From positions 70,752-134,751 of the forward strand of contig SVHF01000001.1 in NCBI GenBank assembly GCA_015055975.1: a DNA stretch of 64,000 nucleotides, given 5' to 3'. Under the pieces are notes generated by a model. It was not told the origin of the DNA and searched no databases. It worked only from the letters and a program-made list of their open reading frames with translations. Source of the DNA: Clostridiales bacterium (GTDB lineage Bacteria; Bacillota; Clostridia; Christensenellales; UBA3700). This document shows, in pieces, positions 40,363 to 49,615 of this stretch; the first letter of the stretch is position 1; every line of letters starts with the position of its first letter. A program made the position numbers and the translations under genes.

Positions 40363-40542
40363 ATGAGAGTGCGTACAAATCAATATAGACAAATAACATA
40401 TTATAATAGTTCTAACAACGTAATAAGGACGGACTTATTATTAAAAGAGTCTACAGGATCCCAATCGCCAAAGAGTGAATGGTTATTATTAGGGGCAAGT
40501 GGTACGACTCTTGATGATGCATTAGCTGTTAGTATTTATTAA
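40363..40542 (+). CDS. 59-aa small ORF between sigma factor and putative anti-sigma
   Basis: ATG after AGAAGG SD; MRVRTNQYRQITYYNSSNNVIRTDLLLKESTGSQSPKSEWLLLGASGTTLDDALAVSIY*; below the ORF-track cutoff. Confidence 0.45.
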   Translation: MRVRTNQYRQITYYNSSNNVIRTDLLLKESTGSQSPKSEWLLLGASGTTLDDALAVSIY

Positions 40543-40550
40543 AGGATATT

Positions 40551-41231
40551 ATGAAACAAAAAGATGCGATAAAAAGATTAAAAAATCATAGGAGAATGTT
40601 CATCGGAGATCCGGATGTTGATTTGCATGCATATCGCGAATCATGTCAAACAGGAAATCAACAAGCGATGATTAATTATTCTAGCAGAAAGTCGATCTGG
40701 ATGATGGCCGGGGCATTAGCTGTAATAGTATTAATAGCGACAATAGTTCCTATAACGATAGTGTTGCTTCAGCCAAATCTCAATGAGAACGTTGAACAAC
40801 AGAGTTTTTATTGTTCAAGCGAAGATGTAAATAATGAAATTATAGATGATATAGAGAGTTATTTAGCTCAAAACAATTACAATATTAAATCAATTAATAG
40901 CAATGTGTTCTTTGCTGGGTATGTTCAATTGCTTTATAAAGAAGCCAATAAGCCAATAGGAATTATGGCAGAAGTTCTAGTGTTTGACGAAGATTTAGAA
41001 GATGCGGATGTAATATCCTATATTGACAACTATATTATTGATAATCCAAAATTCAATGACCTTGATAATGTAGAAATAATCAACGGCATTGAGTATAAAT
41101 ATCACGTTTTTCATGAATCCGAAATAGTGTATGCCATTGAATTTAAAGAAAATGGTATTTTATATAGGATAGAAGCAACAGCCTCGCAAGAAATGGAGAT
41201 ATCTAAAATTATATCTAAATTGTTTAATTAA
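40551..41231 (+). CDS. Single-pass membrane protein, putative anti-sigma factor
   Basis: About 50-aa cytosolic N-terminus, one TM (IWMMAGALAVIVLIATIVPITIVLL), extracellular domain; downstream of the ECF sigma. Confidence 0.5.
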   Translation: MKQKDAIKRLKNHRRMFIGDPDVDLHAYRESCQTGNQQAMINYSSRKSIWMMAGALAVIVLIATIVPITIVLLQPNLNENVEQQSFYCSSEDVNNEIIDDIESYLAQNNYNIKSINSNVFFAGYVQLLYKEANKPIGIMAEVLVFDEDLEDADVISYIDNYIIDNPKFNDLDNVEIINGIEYKYHVFHESEIVYAIEFKENGILYRIEATASQEMEISKIISKLFN

Positions 41232-41268
41232 TTTGTTGGCGTCCTAAGTGATATGCTGCATCTCCTTC

Positions 41269-41304
41269 TTGTCCAACAATTGAGGTTCATAGCAAGACGC
41301 TGGC
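41269..41304 (-). repeat. Right copy of the imperfect inverted repeat; IS3/IS150-type end
   Basis: Reverse complement GCCAGCGTCTTGCTATGAACCTCAATTGTTGGACAA; followed on that strand by AAGGAGATGCA, as at the left copy. Confidence 0.65.
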
Positions 41305-41359
41305 TTCTTTTTTTGCCAATTTATGTTTAATTTAATAATGATGCTTTAACTTAAAGTTG

Positions 41360-42400
41360 ATGGTTATTCAAAATAAGAAACTAACGGTTATTTTATTCTT
41401 GCTTGTTGCAGTATTTATTATTGCATTATTTATTCCTAGCGAAAGCGTGTATGCTGATTTTGGGCCTAAGTCTACAACGAAGATTTATCTTGAAAATATG
41501 CCAGAATCTCATTATATCTGCGCACTTTTAGGCGAAAAAGTATTTCCTTATGAAGGATTTGTTGCACCAAATATTCCAACAGAAAGAGAGCATTATCACG
41601 GCGATTTAAGCGATGAAGAATATGAAGAATACGTTCAAAGCTTACCAGAAATAAGTCAAAGAAGAATTAGTTATGTAGAAAAGCTTATTGAAAGATTAAA
41701 TAAAGAATCATTTACTTATAAATTTGATTTTGATTCTACTTCTGAGTATTCGATTGATGGAAAAGTTACTATGGTAGAATATACTGATGGATATTATCCA
41801 CCAGATAAGTTTATCGCAGTGGTATATGATATAGATAATGATATCTTATATTATTCAAATCCTATACAGAGATATGTATTTAGGGATCAATATTCAGCAG
41901 ATTATTCAGCTGGTTTTACAAAGGTTAATGATAATACTTATACATTTGAACCAACATTAACTGTTATTATGAAGGAATCGCCTGGAATGGATTGGGCAGA
42001 GCGTAATGAACTAAATCCAGTTATTCAAACAGTTTGGTATAACGTTGTAATGTTTATAGGCCGTATTATTATTACCGTTGGTGTTGAGCTATTGATTGCA
42101 TTAGCATTTAAATTTACAAAGAAGTCTTATGGCATAATAGCTATAACTAATGTTGCTACGCAAATTCTTTTAAATGCTATCATTTTGATATCTATGTTTT
42201 TCGGAGGCTCATATTGGATTAGCTACGAAGGACTTTTAGTAGGGGAAGCTGCTGTATTTATAATTGAGCCTATAGTATATTGGAAAACTTGTGAAAGATC
42301 AGATGGAACTAAAAAACATATTGTTTTGTATGCATTAATTGCAAATATAGTAACACTTGCTTTAGGAATTGGAATTAATTTATTACAAGAACTATTGTAG
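41360..42400 (+). CDS. Exported membrane protein of unknown family (tandem paralog 1)
   Basis: Signal sequence ...FIPSESVYADFGPKS; C-terminal 4-TM region; paralogous to the next ORF. Confidence 0.7.
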   Translation: MVIQNKKLTVILFLLVAVFIIALFIPSESVYADFGPKSTTKIYLENMPESHYICALLGEKVFPYEGFVAPNIPTEREHYHGDLSDEEYEEYVQSLPEISQRRISYVEKLIERLNKESFTYKFDFDSTSEYSIDGKVTMVEYTDGYYPPDKFIAVVYDIDNDILYYSNPIQRYVFRDQYSADYSAGFTKVNDNTYTFEPTLTVIMKESPGMDWAERNELNPVIQTVWYNVVMFIGRIIITVGVELLIALAFKFTKKSYGIIAITNVATQILLNAIILISMFFGGSYWISYEGLLVGEAAVFIIEPIVYWKTCERSDGTKKHIVLYALIANIVTLALGIGINLLQELL

Positions 42401-42423
42401 GAGTTTCTCTGGGAGGGGGGAGA

Positions 42424-43353
42424 ATGACTATTTCAAACAAGAAGTTAACAATTATTTTATTCTTGCTTATTGCAGTATTTATTATTGCATTATTTATCCC
42501 TAGTGAAGAAGTATACGCAGACATGGGTCCAAAGCCAACAATTCAAGTTAAAGTTGATGGCTTGCCAGAGTCTAAATATATAGTTTCTATTATTACTAAT
42601 CAATCTAGTCCAGGTGGAGGAGGCGAAATATATAAATTTGACATCCACTATATGGCTAGAGAAGATCAATTGTTTATAAAAAGATTAAGAAAAGAAGAAG
42701 TTCAATACGAATTTTTAGGGCCAATTCTCAATTATTCATTGACAACTTCTGTAGATTATTTTTGGAAATATTATGCGCCTTCAAAATTCGCAATAGTTAT
42801 ATACGATGTAGATAACGATATATTATATATGTCAGAAGAATGTCAAAAGTATGTTTATAATAAAGTCTACTCAATAAAATATGAAGATTTTGAACCAATA
42901 AACGAAAACACATACACATTTAGCACAAATGGCATCATAGTTTATGCTCCATTAGGAGATAATAGTATTGGTGGTTCTATAGCTGTTAATGTATCTATGT
43001 TTATATTGCGTATGGTATTAACAATAGCAATAGAGCTTTTGATAGCACTTTGTTTTAAATTTACAAAAGAATCTTATAAAGTAATCGCAATAACAAATGC
43101 CATAACGCAGCTTGTCTTAAATGCCGTGATAATTTTATGGGGATTGTTTAGCGGAGCATTATTTGGGCCGTTTGTTGGTCTTATAATTGGCGAGGTAATA
43201 GTCTTTATAGTTGAGCCAATTGTGTACAAGAAAAAGTGCTTAAGAGAAGATGGAACAAAAAAGTATATTGTTCTATATGCAATTCTTGCTAACTTTATAA
43301 CGCTTGCGGCAGGATTTGGATTAAATATATTAGAAATATACTTATTGTCTTAG
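42424..43353 (+). CDS. Exported membrane protein of unknown family (tandem paralog 2)
   Basis: NKKLTIILFLLIAVFIIALFIPSEEVYADMGPKP; near-identical leader and C-terminal membrane part to paralog 1. Confidence 0.7.
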   Translation: MTISNKKLTIILFLLIAVFIIALFIPSEEVYADMGPKPTIQVKVDGLPESKYIVSIITNQSSPGGGGEIYKFDIHYMAREDQLFIKRLRKEEVQYEFLGPILNYSLTTSVDYFWKYYAPSKFAIVIYDVDNDILYMSEECQKYVYNKVYSIKYEDFEPINENTYTFSTNGIIVYAPLGDNSIGGSIAVNVSMFILRMVLTIAIELLIALCFKFTKESYKVIAITNAITQLVLNAVIILWGLFSGALFGPFVGLIIGEVIVFIVEPIVYKKKCLREDGTKKYIVLYAILANFITLAAGFGLNILEIYLLS

Positions 43354-43374
43354 AAGTGGTAAATAAACTAACGA

Positions 43375-44157
43375 TTAAAAATCGTCATCAGATGTCATAT
43401 TTGGATTAGCTTTTTTAACTTGCTTTTTCTTAAATGGATTATAGATTAATAAAACTACTACTACGCAAACAACACAAATAACAATAAAGAATATATTTCT
43501 TCTTAACTTATTTTGAGCTGTTTCAATATCTTTAGCGTTCTTATCATCTTTAGCTTGTTGAGAATCTGGATTGATAGGAATCAATTGTGGATCAAATTCA
43601 GAAGATAAAACATCTGAAGCTTTAACATATGCAGGTGTTGTAGATGTTGTACCCATTATTGTATATGTTGCATTTACTAAGAAATAATAAATATCTTCAT
43701 GCTTTACGTATCCGATAAAAATAATTGAAGAACAAGGTAGAGCTAGCTCTTCAGTGTAGTCAAAATTATATAATTGAATTGCTGTAGATGGAGCATTTAG
43801 TGCCATAGTATAGTATGGACCTTGTTGAAAATCAGAAATTGTCTTATATGATGTTAATCTAACATCTCCATCTGGAACATTTTCAGCAATATATAAATCG
43901 TCTTTATTATTGTATGAAATCTTGTAATAACCATCTTTTGGCGATTGAGTTACTTTAAAGAAATAAGAATATGGAATTACAATGCTTGCTTTATATGTAA
44001 CTCCATCAAGAATATATGCTTGTAATCCATTTTGATTAGTAACTTCATAGAAGCATTCATCTGGTACAACATTTGTCCACGCAAAACAAACTCCCGTGAA
44101 GGTTAAACAAATAGATAAAGCAAGTACTAATACTAAAAGTAACGCAATCTTTTTCAT
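43375..44157 (-). CDS. Hypothetical exported protein with C-terminal TM
   Basis: Signal peptide, FFIVICVVCVVVVLLIYNPFKKKQ tail. Confidence 0.6.
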   Translation of the reverse strand: MKKIALLLVLVLALSICLTFTGVCFAWTNVVPDECFYEVTNQNGLQAYILDGVTYKASIVIPYSYFFKVTQSPKDGYYKISYNNKDDLYIAENVPDGDVRLTSYKTISDFQQGPYYTMALNAPSTAIQLYNFDYTEELALPCSSIIFIGYVKHEDIYYFLVNATYTIMGTTSTTPAYVKASDVLSSEFDPQLIPINPDSQQAKDDKNAKDIETAQNKLRRNIFFIVICVVCVVVVLLIYNPFKKKQVKKANPNMTSDDDF

Positions 44158-44224
44158 AACAAGTTAATTATACTATATTTTTATATTTTTACAATTAAGA
44201 AAATGATGTATTATTAGTATGTGA

Positions 44225-44299
44225 GCACCTATAGCCTAATGGATAGAGCACTCGCCTCCGGCGCGAGCGATTGTGGTTCGACTCCACATAGGTGCACCA
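44225..44299 (+). tRNA. tRNA-Arg(CCG)
   Basis: GCACCTA/TAGGTGC acceptor, anticodon stem CTCGC/GCGAG with loop CTCCGGC, T arm GTGG-TTCGACT-CCAC, CCA encoded. Confidence 0.93.
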
Positions 44300-44307
44300 A
44301 AGGATTT

Positions 44308-44874
44308 ATGGAAAACATTTTAAATATCACATCAAGAAAAGAATTTAGAAAGTGGCTTGAAGAAAACTCTTCAAGTGAAGTTGAATGCTGGATCGCTATA
44401 AAACGTGCAAAACCACAAGATGATGGCACGCTTTATTATTTAGATGCAGTTGAAGAAGCTTTATGTTTCGGATGGATAGATAGCACTTTAAAAAGTGTTG
44501 ATGGCAAATCTTTGCAAAGATTTTCAAAAAGAACTCCGAATAGTCCTTGGACAGAAAAGAACAAAGAAAGAGTAAGGCGATTAGAAAAGCTTAACTTGAT
44601 GACAGATAAAGGAAGAGAAGTGTTACCAGATATGGATGTAACACATTTTAAAATAGATAAAGATGTTGCAAGCGCATTAAAGGAAGCTAGGGTATATTCA
44701 AAATTTAAAACGTTTCCTCCGCTTTATCAAAGAGTTAGAGCATACAATGTGGCGTTCTATAAAAAGCTAGATTATAAAAAATTTAAAGCAGCACTATCTC
44801 GCTTGATTGAACAAACAAAATTAGGCAAGATGTATGGCGAGTGGACCGATTATGGCCGACTAATCGACTATTAA
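44308..44874 (+). CDS. YdeI/OmpD-associated family protein
   Basis: EVECWIAIKRAK; YLDAVEEALCFGWIDSTLKSVDG; FSKRTPNSPWTEKNKERVRRLEK; start corrected to ATG 44308 (ORF track ran through the tRNA). Confidence 0.85.
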   Translation: MENILNITSRKEFRKWLEENSSSEVECWIAIKRAKPQDDGTLYYLDAVEEALCFGWIDSTLKSVDGKSLQRFSKRTPNSPWTEKNKERVRRLEKLNLMTDKGREVLPDMDVTHFKIDKDVASALKEARVYSKFKTFPPLYQRVRAYNVAFYKKLDYKKFKAALSRLIEQTKLGKMYGEWTDYGRLIDY

Positions 44875-44959
44875 TGCCATATAAATAATAATCGAACACA
44901 TTGTTTTGTATGTATATTTTTTTTGTAGAATAATATATAATATTAGATGTTAGGGCACT

Positions 44960-46330
44960 ATGGAAAAAACTTCAAAGAGAAAACAGAACCAAGACTTAAA
45001 AGCAATTAAGAAAGAATTAGCCATGCTTCTATCTGAACAAAAGGAAGCAAATAATGCTTTATTGCCATCAGAAACCGTTCAGAGCGAGCCAGAAGTTCAA
45101 GATACTCCAATTGTTCAAAATACAGACGTTGGTGCTGCTAGTGTTGCTATAGATAATCAACAAGATCAAGTATCTTTACATAAGCCAGTTAAGGGATACA
45201 CTAAAAAAGAATTAAGAAAAGTAAGACTTAAAAACAGATTAATTAAACCAAACGACATTAAGTATAGAGGCATTTTCTCATATAGATATTTAAGAGCATT
45301 TGCTTGGATTTCTATTGCTATTTCGCAAATAGTACTTTTGCATAGTGCAAGCGAAGCTGCATATTCATGGTTATATTGGGGAACTGGTAGTCAATTAGTA
45401 TTGCGCGAGTTTGCGGATATGTCAATGCCACTATTTTTAGTTGCTACATTTGCATATATTTTGAATCGGCAAAAGACCCATGCTAATATGCTCATATTCT
45501 ATTTTGCTTCATATTTCGGCATTGCCATCCTTGAAGTATTTATGTTTAGAAGATATGCAATATCTATAATGTCGGCGATGGGTGTTGAGTCCAAAATTAC
45601 AGCGGAACTTTTAGGAGCATTAGCAGGGCAAAAAGTACAGGTTAATGTCTTTTCAGATTTAGCTGTTTTAACGGCATTTAATTTCTTCATAAACTACACC
45701 CCAAAAAAACACTTCCAAGGAAAATATCTAAAATGGTTTAGGGTGATGTGTATTATTCCTATCCTTATATCTATAACTTCATATGTTGTTCGTTGGTTAG
45801 GAGTTAACGAAGAGATCACTCTTCCTATTGATGTATATCCATTCTTAACGACAAAGTCACCTTATGTACATATTATTTTCATCATAATATCATTATGGAT
45901 TAAATATAGAGAGCAACTATTCTTAAAATTTGGAGCAACTTCTGATGAATATGAGAAATTCTTAAAAACGAGAAGAAACTCGCTATCTTTTTCTATTCAA
46001 GTAAGCAAGCTATTTGCACTCTTTTCTTTAATAGACTTTTTGACATTGTTCACATTCCTAGTTGTAGGTGGTATCCAAGGATATGAATCGGAGTTAGTGC
46101 TTGCATATGCACAATCTATTGGTATTGGGCAATGTACAGGTTTGTTCTTTACAATTCCAATTGTATTGTTATTCTCATATACAAAGTCACACAAGTATCA
46201 AAGTATTGATATAATTCTTCCAATGGTAGGGGTTGCGTTGTTTGTATTAGTATACATAGAAGGCGCATATGAAATAGCTTTAAATCTTATAAAAACAGCA
46301 GAGACAGCAATAGCAAGTGCCGGGGTGTAG
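44960..46330 (+). CDS. Multi-pass membrane protein of unknown function
   Basis: Charged N-terminus then multiple TM segments; stop codon lies inside tRNA-Pro. Confidence 0.65.
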   Translation: MEKTSKRKQNQDLKAIKKELAMLLSEQKEANNALLPSETVQSEPEVQDTPIVQNTDVGAASVAIDNQQDQVSLHKPVKGYTKKELRKVRLKNRLIKPNDIKYRGIFSYRYLRAFAWISIAISQIVLLHSASEAAYSWLYWGTGSQLVLREFADMSMPLFLVATFAYILNRQKTHANMLIFYFASYFGIAILEVFMFRRYAISIMSAMGVESKITAELLGALAGQKVQVNVFSDLAVLTAFNFFINYTPKKHFQGKYLKWFRVMCIIPILISITSYVVRWLGVNEEITLPIDVYPFLTTKSPYVHIIFIIISLWIKYREQLFLKFGATSDEYEKFLKTRRNSLSFSIQVSKLFALFSLIDFLTLFTFLVVGGIQGYESELVLAYAQSIGIGQCTGLFFTIPIVLLFSYTKSHKYQSIDIILPMVGVALFVLVYIEGAYEIALNLIKTAETAIASAGV

Positions 46331-46396
46331 CGCAGTTGGTAGCGCGCTTGGTTCGGGACCAAGAGGTCGGAAGTTCAACTCTTCTCACTCCGACCA
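46321..46396 (+). tRNA. tRNA-Pro(CGG)
   Basis: CGGGGTG/CACTCCG acceptor (one G-U), anticodon stem CTTGG/CCAAG with loop TTCGGGA, T-loop TTCAACT, CCA encoded. Confidence 0.92.
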
Positions 46397-46466
46397 ATTT
46401 TTATTTTTCAAAATTTAACTAATATTTAAGTTCGCCAAAGAAAATATAGCTAAGAGGTGAGAGCAC

Positions 46467-48200
46467 ATGAAAAAAATTAGTGTAATAATCTTAGCAATTT
46501 TATTAATATCAATATTTATTATGGTTGGATGTAGTTCAACTAAAAACACATCGCAAAGTACATCGTCTACAAAATCTTCTATTACATCTTCTGATGTTCA
46601 AGGCAGCACTCAAAATATAGAAATCGAAGAAGATGATATAACAACAAGTTTTACATTAGTCGATGAAAACGGAAATGAAGTTTTGCCATCCGTAGATAAT
46701 GTTTACACAATTACTGAAGCTGGTACATATACAGCATCTGGGAAATTAACAGATGGGCAAATATATGTAAATGCGCCAGGTGTTGAAGTGGAGCTTGATT
46801 TAGAAAATGTTTCAATTTCAAATTCAAGTGTATCTCCAATCTTTGTTGAAGATTGCGATAAATTCACGCTTAAAGCCGTTAAAGAAACTGTTAATTATAT
46901 CTACGACACAAGAACAACAGATTATTCGGATACAACAGATGAGACAATTGGTGATTCTGCAGTATTTGTTAAAAATGGTAACCTAAAGGTTAGTGGCAAG
47001 GGAACATTAACTATAACTTCAACAAATAATAGCGGTATTCACTCAAAAGACAATGTAACAGTTAAAAATCTTACATTACTTATAAAGGCCATGGATAATG
47101 GTATTAAAGGCAATGACAAAGTAACTATTGAAGAAGATCCTACAATTGGTATAGTATGTGGCAACAATGGAATTAGGACATCAAACTCAGAAATAAGTTC
47201 AAAGGGTAATCAACAAGGATACATTTACATCTTAGGAGGAACGATTACAATTAACTCTTATGGTGATGGCATAGATGCTGCTTATGCAGTTGAGATTGCA
47301 TCATCTCAAGATGAGGAAGGAAATACTTATACACCAATAATTGATATCTACACAAATATTTACTCTTCATATTCATCTACATCTTCTTCAACAGCATCTA
47401 CATCATCATTATCTATGGCTGGTCCTGGAATGATGGGACCTGGTATGGGCGGAGGCTTTAATGGCGGTGGATTTAGCGGAGGAACTTCAAAAGCTGCTAA
47501 AGCAGAAGATAGCGCTAAAGGTATTAAAGCAAATGAATATATAAAGATTTCAGATGGTGTTATATTTACATATACATATGATGATGGATTGCATACAAAT
47601 AACGACACTTTAGATACAGGTGTAACAGCTAGCGCAACTATCTATATTGAGGGAGGCACACTAAAGATTAAAGCTAGTGATGATGGAATCCATTCAGACG
47701 GAACTTTAAATATATCTGGAGGTACTGTATATGTATCTGAATCTCACGAAGGAATTGAAGGTAAAATCATTAATATTACAGGAGGAGATACAACAGTATT
47801 TGGAAGCGATGATGGCGTAAATGCTTCTTCACAAATCAATATATCTGGCGGAAGATTGGATGTAACAGTATCTTCAAGTGGCGATACAGATGGAATCGAT
47901 TCAAATGGAACTATCACAATTTCTGGCGGAACAGTTATAACTCGTGGCCCAAATCAAGAAATGGCAGCACCGATTGATGCAGATGGCACAATTACAGTTA
48001 CAGGTGGAACAGTTATCGTTATTGGATATTTCTCAAGCTCAATTAAATGTTCTGCTATGACAAAAACAACATCATCAACAGGAACATCAGCTGGAGATCA
48101 TACAGTAACAATCGGTTCAGCAACGATTACATACAATAACACAACCTCATATTCAGGAAGTGTAACAGTATTAGGAAGTGGAAGTGCAACTATAAAGTAA
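46467..48200 (+). CDS. Cthe_2159/DUF4353-like carbohydrate-binding beta-helix lipoprotein
   Basis: Lipobox FIMVGCSS; repeated GIHSKDNVTVKNLTL / DDGIHSDGTLNISGGTVYV units; G/M-rich insert GPGMMGPGMGGGFNGGGFSGG. Confidence 0.82.
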   Translation: MKKISVIILAILLISIFIMVGCSSTKNTSQSTSSTKSSITSSDVQGSTQNIEIEEDDITTSFTLVDENGNEVLPSVDNVYTITEAGTYTASGKLTDGQIYVNAPGVEVELDLENVSISNSSVSPIFVEDCDKFTLKAVKETVNYIYDTRTTDYSDTTDETIGDSAVFVKNGNLKVSGKGTLTITSTNNSGIHSKDNVTVKNLTLLIKAMDNGIKGNDKVTIEEDPTIGIVCGNNGIRTSNSEISSKGNQQGYIYILGGTITINSYGDGIDAAYAVEIASSQDEEGNTYTPIIDIYTNIYSSYSSTSSSTASTSSLSMAGPGMMGPGMGGGFNGGGFSGGTSKAAKAEDSAKGIKANEYIKISDGVIFTYTYDDGLHTNNDTLDTGVTASATIYIEGGTLKIKASDDGIHSDGTLNISGGTVYVSESHEGIEGKIINITGGDTTVFGSDDGVNASSQINISGGRLDVTVSSSGDTDGIDSNGTITISGGTVITRGPNQEMAAPIDADGTITVTGGTVIVIGYFSSSIKCSAMTKTTSSTGTSAGDHTVTIGSATITYNNTTSYSGSVTVLGSGSATIK

Positions 48201-48224
48201 GTTTCATAAATACTCTTAAGGATT

Positions 48225-48253
48225 AGAGCGGGCACAAAAAGTCCGCTCAATTT
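48225..48253 (+). terminator. Probable terminator
   Basis: GAGCGG...CCGCTC then AATTTCT. Confidence 0.6.
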
Positions 48254-48320
48254 CTATATTTATTTTTATTTTCGCGTGTGTTAAAATAAAAAAGGTAGGT
48301 ATACCAAAGGAGATTCAATT

Positions 48321-48845
48321 ATGAAATTAATTATTAGAAACAAGTGGTTTTCACCTTTTAGACAATCATCTTATGTTAGAGACGAAACAGACACTAAAGA
48401 TGTAATGCAAGTAGAGGGCAGATTCTGGACTTTAACATCAAAGAAGTATATTAAAGACATGGACGGCAATGTTAAATACATGGTTAGAAATAAGTTCTGG
48501 AAGATATTTATTCATAGAGCTTTCGTATTTGACGCAGAAGGAAATAAGATTTGTACGGTTAGAAGAAAATTCTGGTCACTACATGATAGATACTTTGTAG
48601 AAGAATGTTCTTTGGGTAACATAGAAATTATGGGTAATATTTTACAATTTGACTACAATATTACACTTGATGGAAAACAAATCGGTCATATTATGAGAAA
48701 GATATCTTTAAGAGACTCATTTGTTTTGGATGCATCTGACGAATATGAGCCAGAGTTTTTAGTAGCTTTAGTTATCGCAATTGATAACATTACGGATAGA
48801 AAATCAGCTGAAGGCTCATCAGTATCATTTGGTTCAAGCGACTAA
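48321..48845 (+). CDS. LURP-one/tubby-C2-like protein
   Basis: Repeated beta-strand pattern (MVRNKFWKIFIHRAFVFDAEGNKICTVRRKFWSLHDRYFVEE) typical of LOR family. Confidence 0.7.
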   Translation: MKLIIRNKWFSPFRQSSYVRDETDTKDVMQVEGRFWTLTSKKYIKDMDGNVKYMVRNKFWKIFIHRAFVFDAEGNKICTVRRKFWSLHDRYFVEECSLGNIEIMGNILQFDYNITLDGKQIGHIMRKISLRDSFVLDASDEYEPEFLVALVIAIDNITDRKSAEGSSVSFGSSD

Positions 48846-48860
48846 TTAAATAGAATATTT

Positions 48861-48893
48861 AAGGCGCGGAAATTGCCGCGCCTTATTTTTTTT
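48861..48893 (+). terminator. Rho-independent terminator
   Basis: AAGGCGCGG-AAATTG-CCGCGCCTT-ATTTTTTTT. Confidence 0.9.
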
Positions 48894-48943
48894 CTTTAAG
48901 TAAAATTTAACTTTAGTTTCTATACTAGACGTGTGAGGTGGAC

Positions 48944-49615
48944 ATGAAACTATTATTAGCAGAAGACGAAAAAGACTTATCTAATACAATAAAAAAAGTT
49001 TTGGAATTAAACAAATTCGACGTTGATCAAGCATTCGATGGCGAAGAAGCATTAGAGTATGCCGAATATGGAGAATATGACGGTATTATTCTTGATGTTA
49101 TGATGCCAAATATGGATGGATATACTGTCGTTAAAAAATTAAGAGAAAAGAACAATCATACTCCAGTTTTGATATTAACTGCAAAAGCAGAAATTGATGA
49201 TAAAGTATTTGGACTTGATTCTGGAGCAGATGATTATTTAACAAAGCCTTTTGTTGTAAAAGAATTATTGGCAAGAATAAGAGCTTTAGTTAGAAGAAAA
49301 GGCGATATTGCAACAAATTATGTAATTGGGAATACAACTCTAAATCCAAATACATTCGAACTATCTACCGATAGTGGTGTAATTAGATTAACGGGCAAGG
49401 AATATAAATTAATGGAACACTTAATGCGTAATCAAGGTGTAGTTTTATCCACAGAAAAGATTATGGAAAGTGTTTGGGAATTTGATACTGAAGCCGAAAT
49501 TAACGTTGTTTGGGTATTTATCTCATCGTTAAGAAAAAAGCTTGAGGCAATACAATCTAATTGTCAAATTAAGGCAATGAGAGGCATAGGTTATAGATTA
49601 GAAGAGAAAAAATAA
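48944..49615 (+). CDS. OmpR-family response regulator
   Basis: LLLAEDEKDLSNTI; ILDVMMPNMDGYTV; winged-helix C-terminus; ATG 48944. Confidence 0.93.
   Translation: MKLLLAEDEKDLSNTIKKVLELNKFDVDQAFDGEEALEYAEYGEYDGIILDVMMPNMDGYTVVKKLREKNNHTPVLILTAKAEIDDKVFGLDSGADDYLTKPFVVKELLARIRALVRRKGDIATNYVIGNTTLNPNTFELSTDSGVIRLTGKEYKLMEHLMRNQGVVLSTEKIMESVWEFDTEAEINVVWVFISSLRKKLEAIQSNCQIKAMRGIGYRLEEKK

Noticed and set aside
44221-44307. N-terminal extension of ORF 44221-44874 (MSTYSLMDRALASGASDCGSTPHRCTKGF)
   Set aside because: This is read-through of the tRNA-Arg gene; the true start is ATG 44308.
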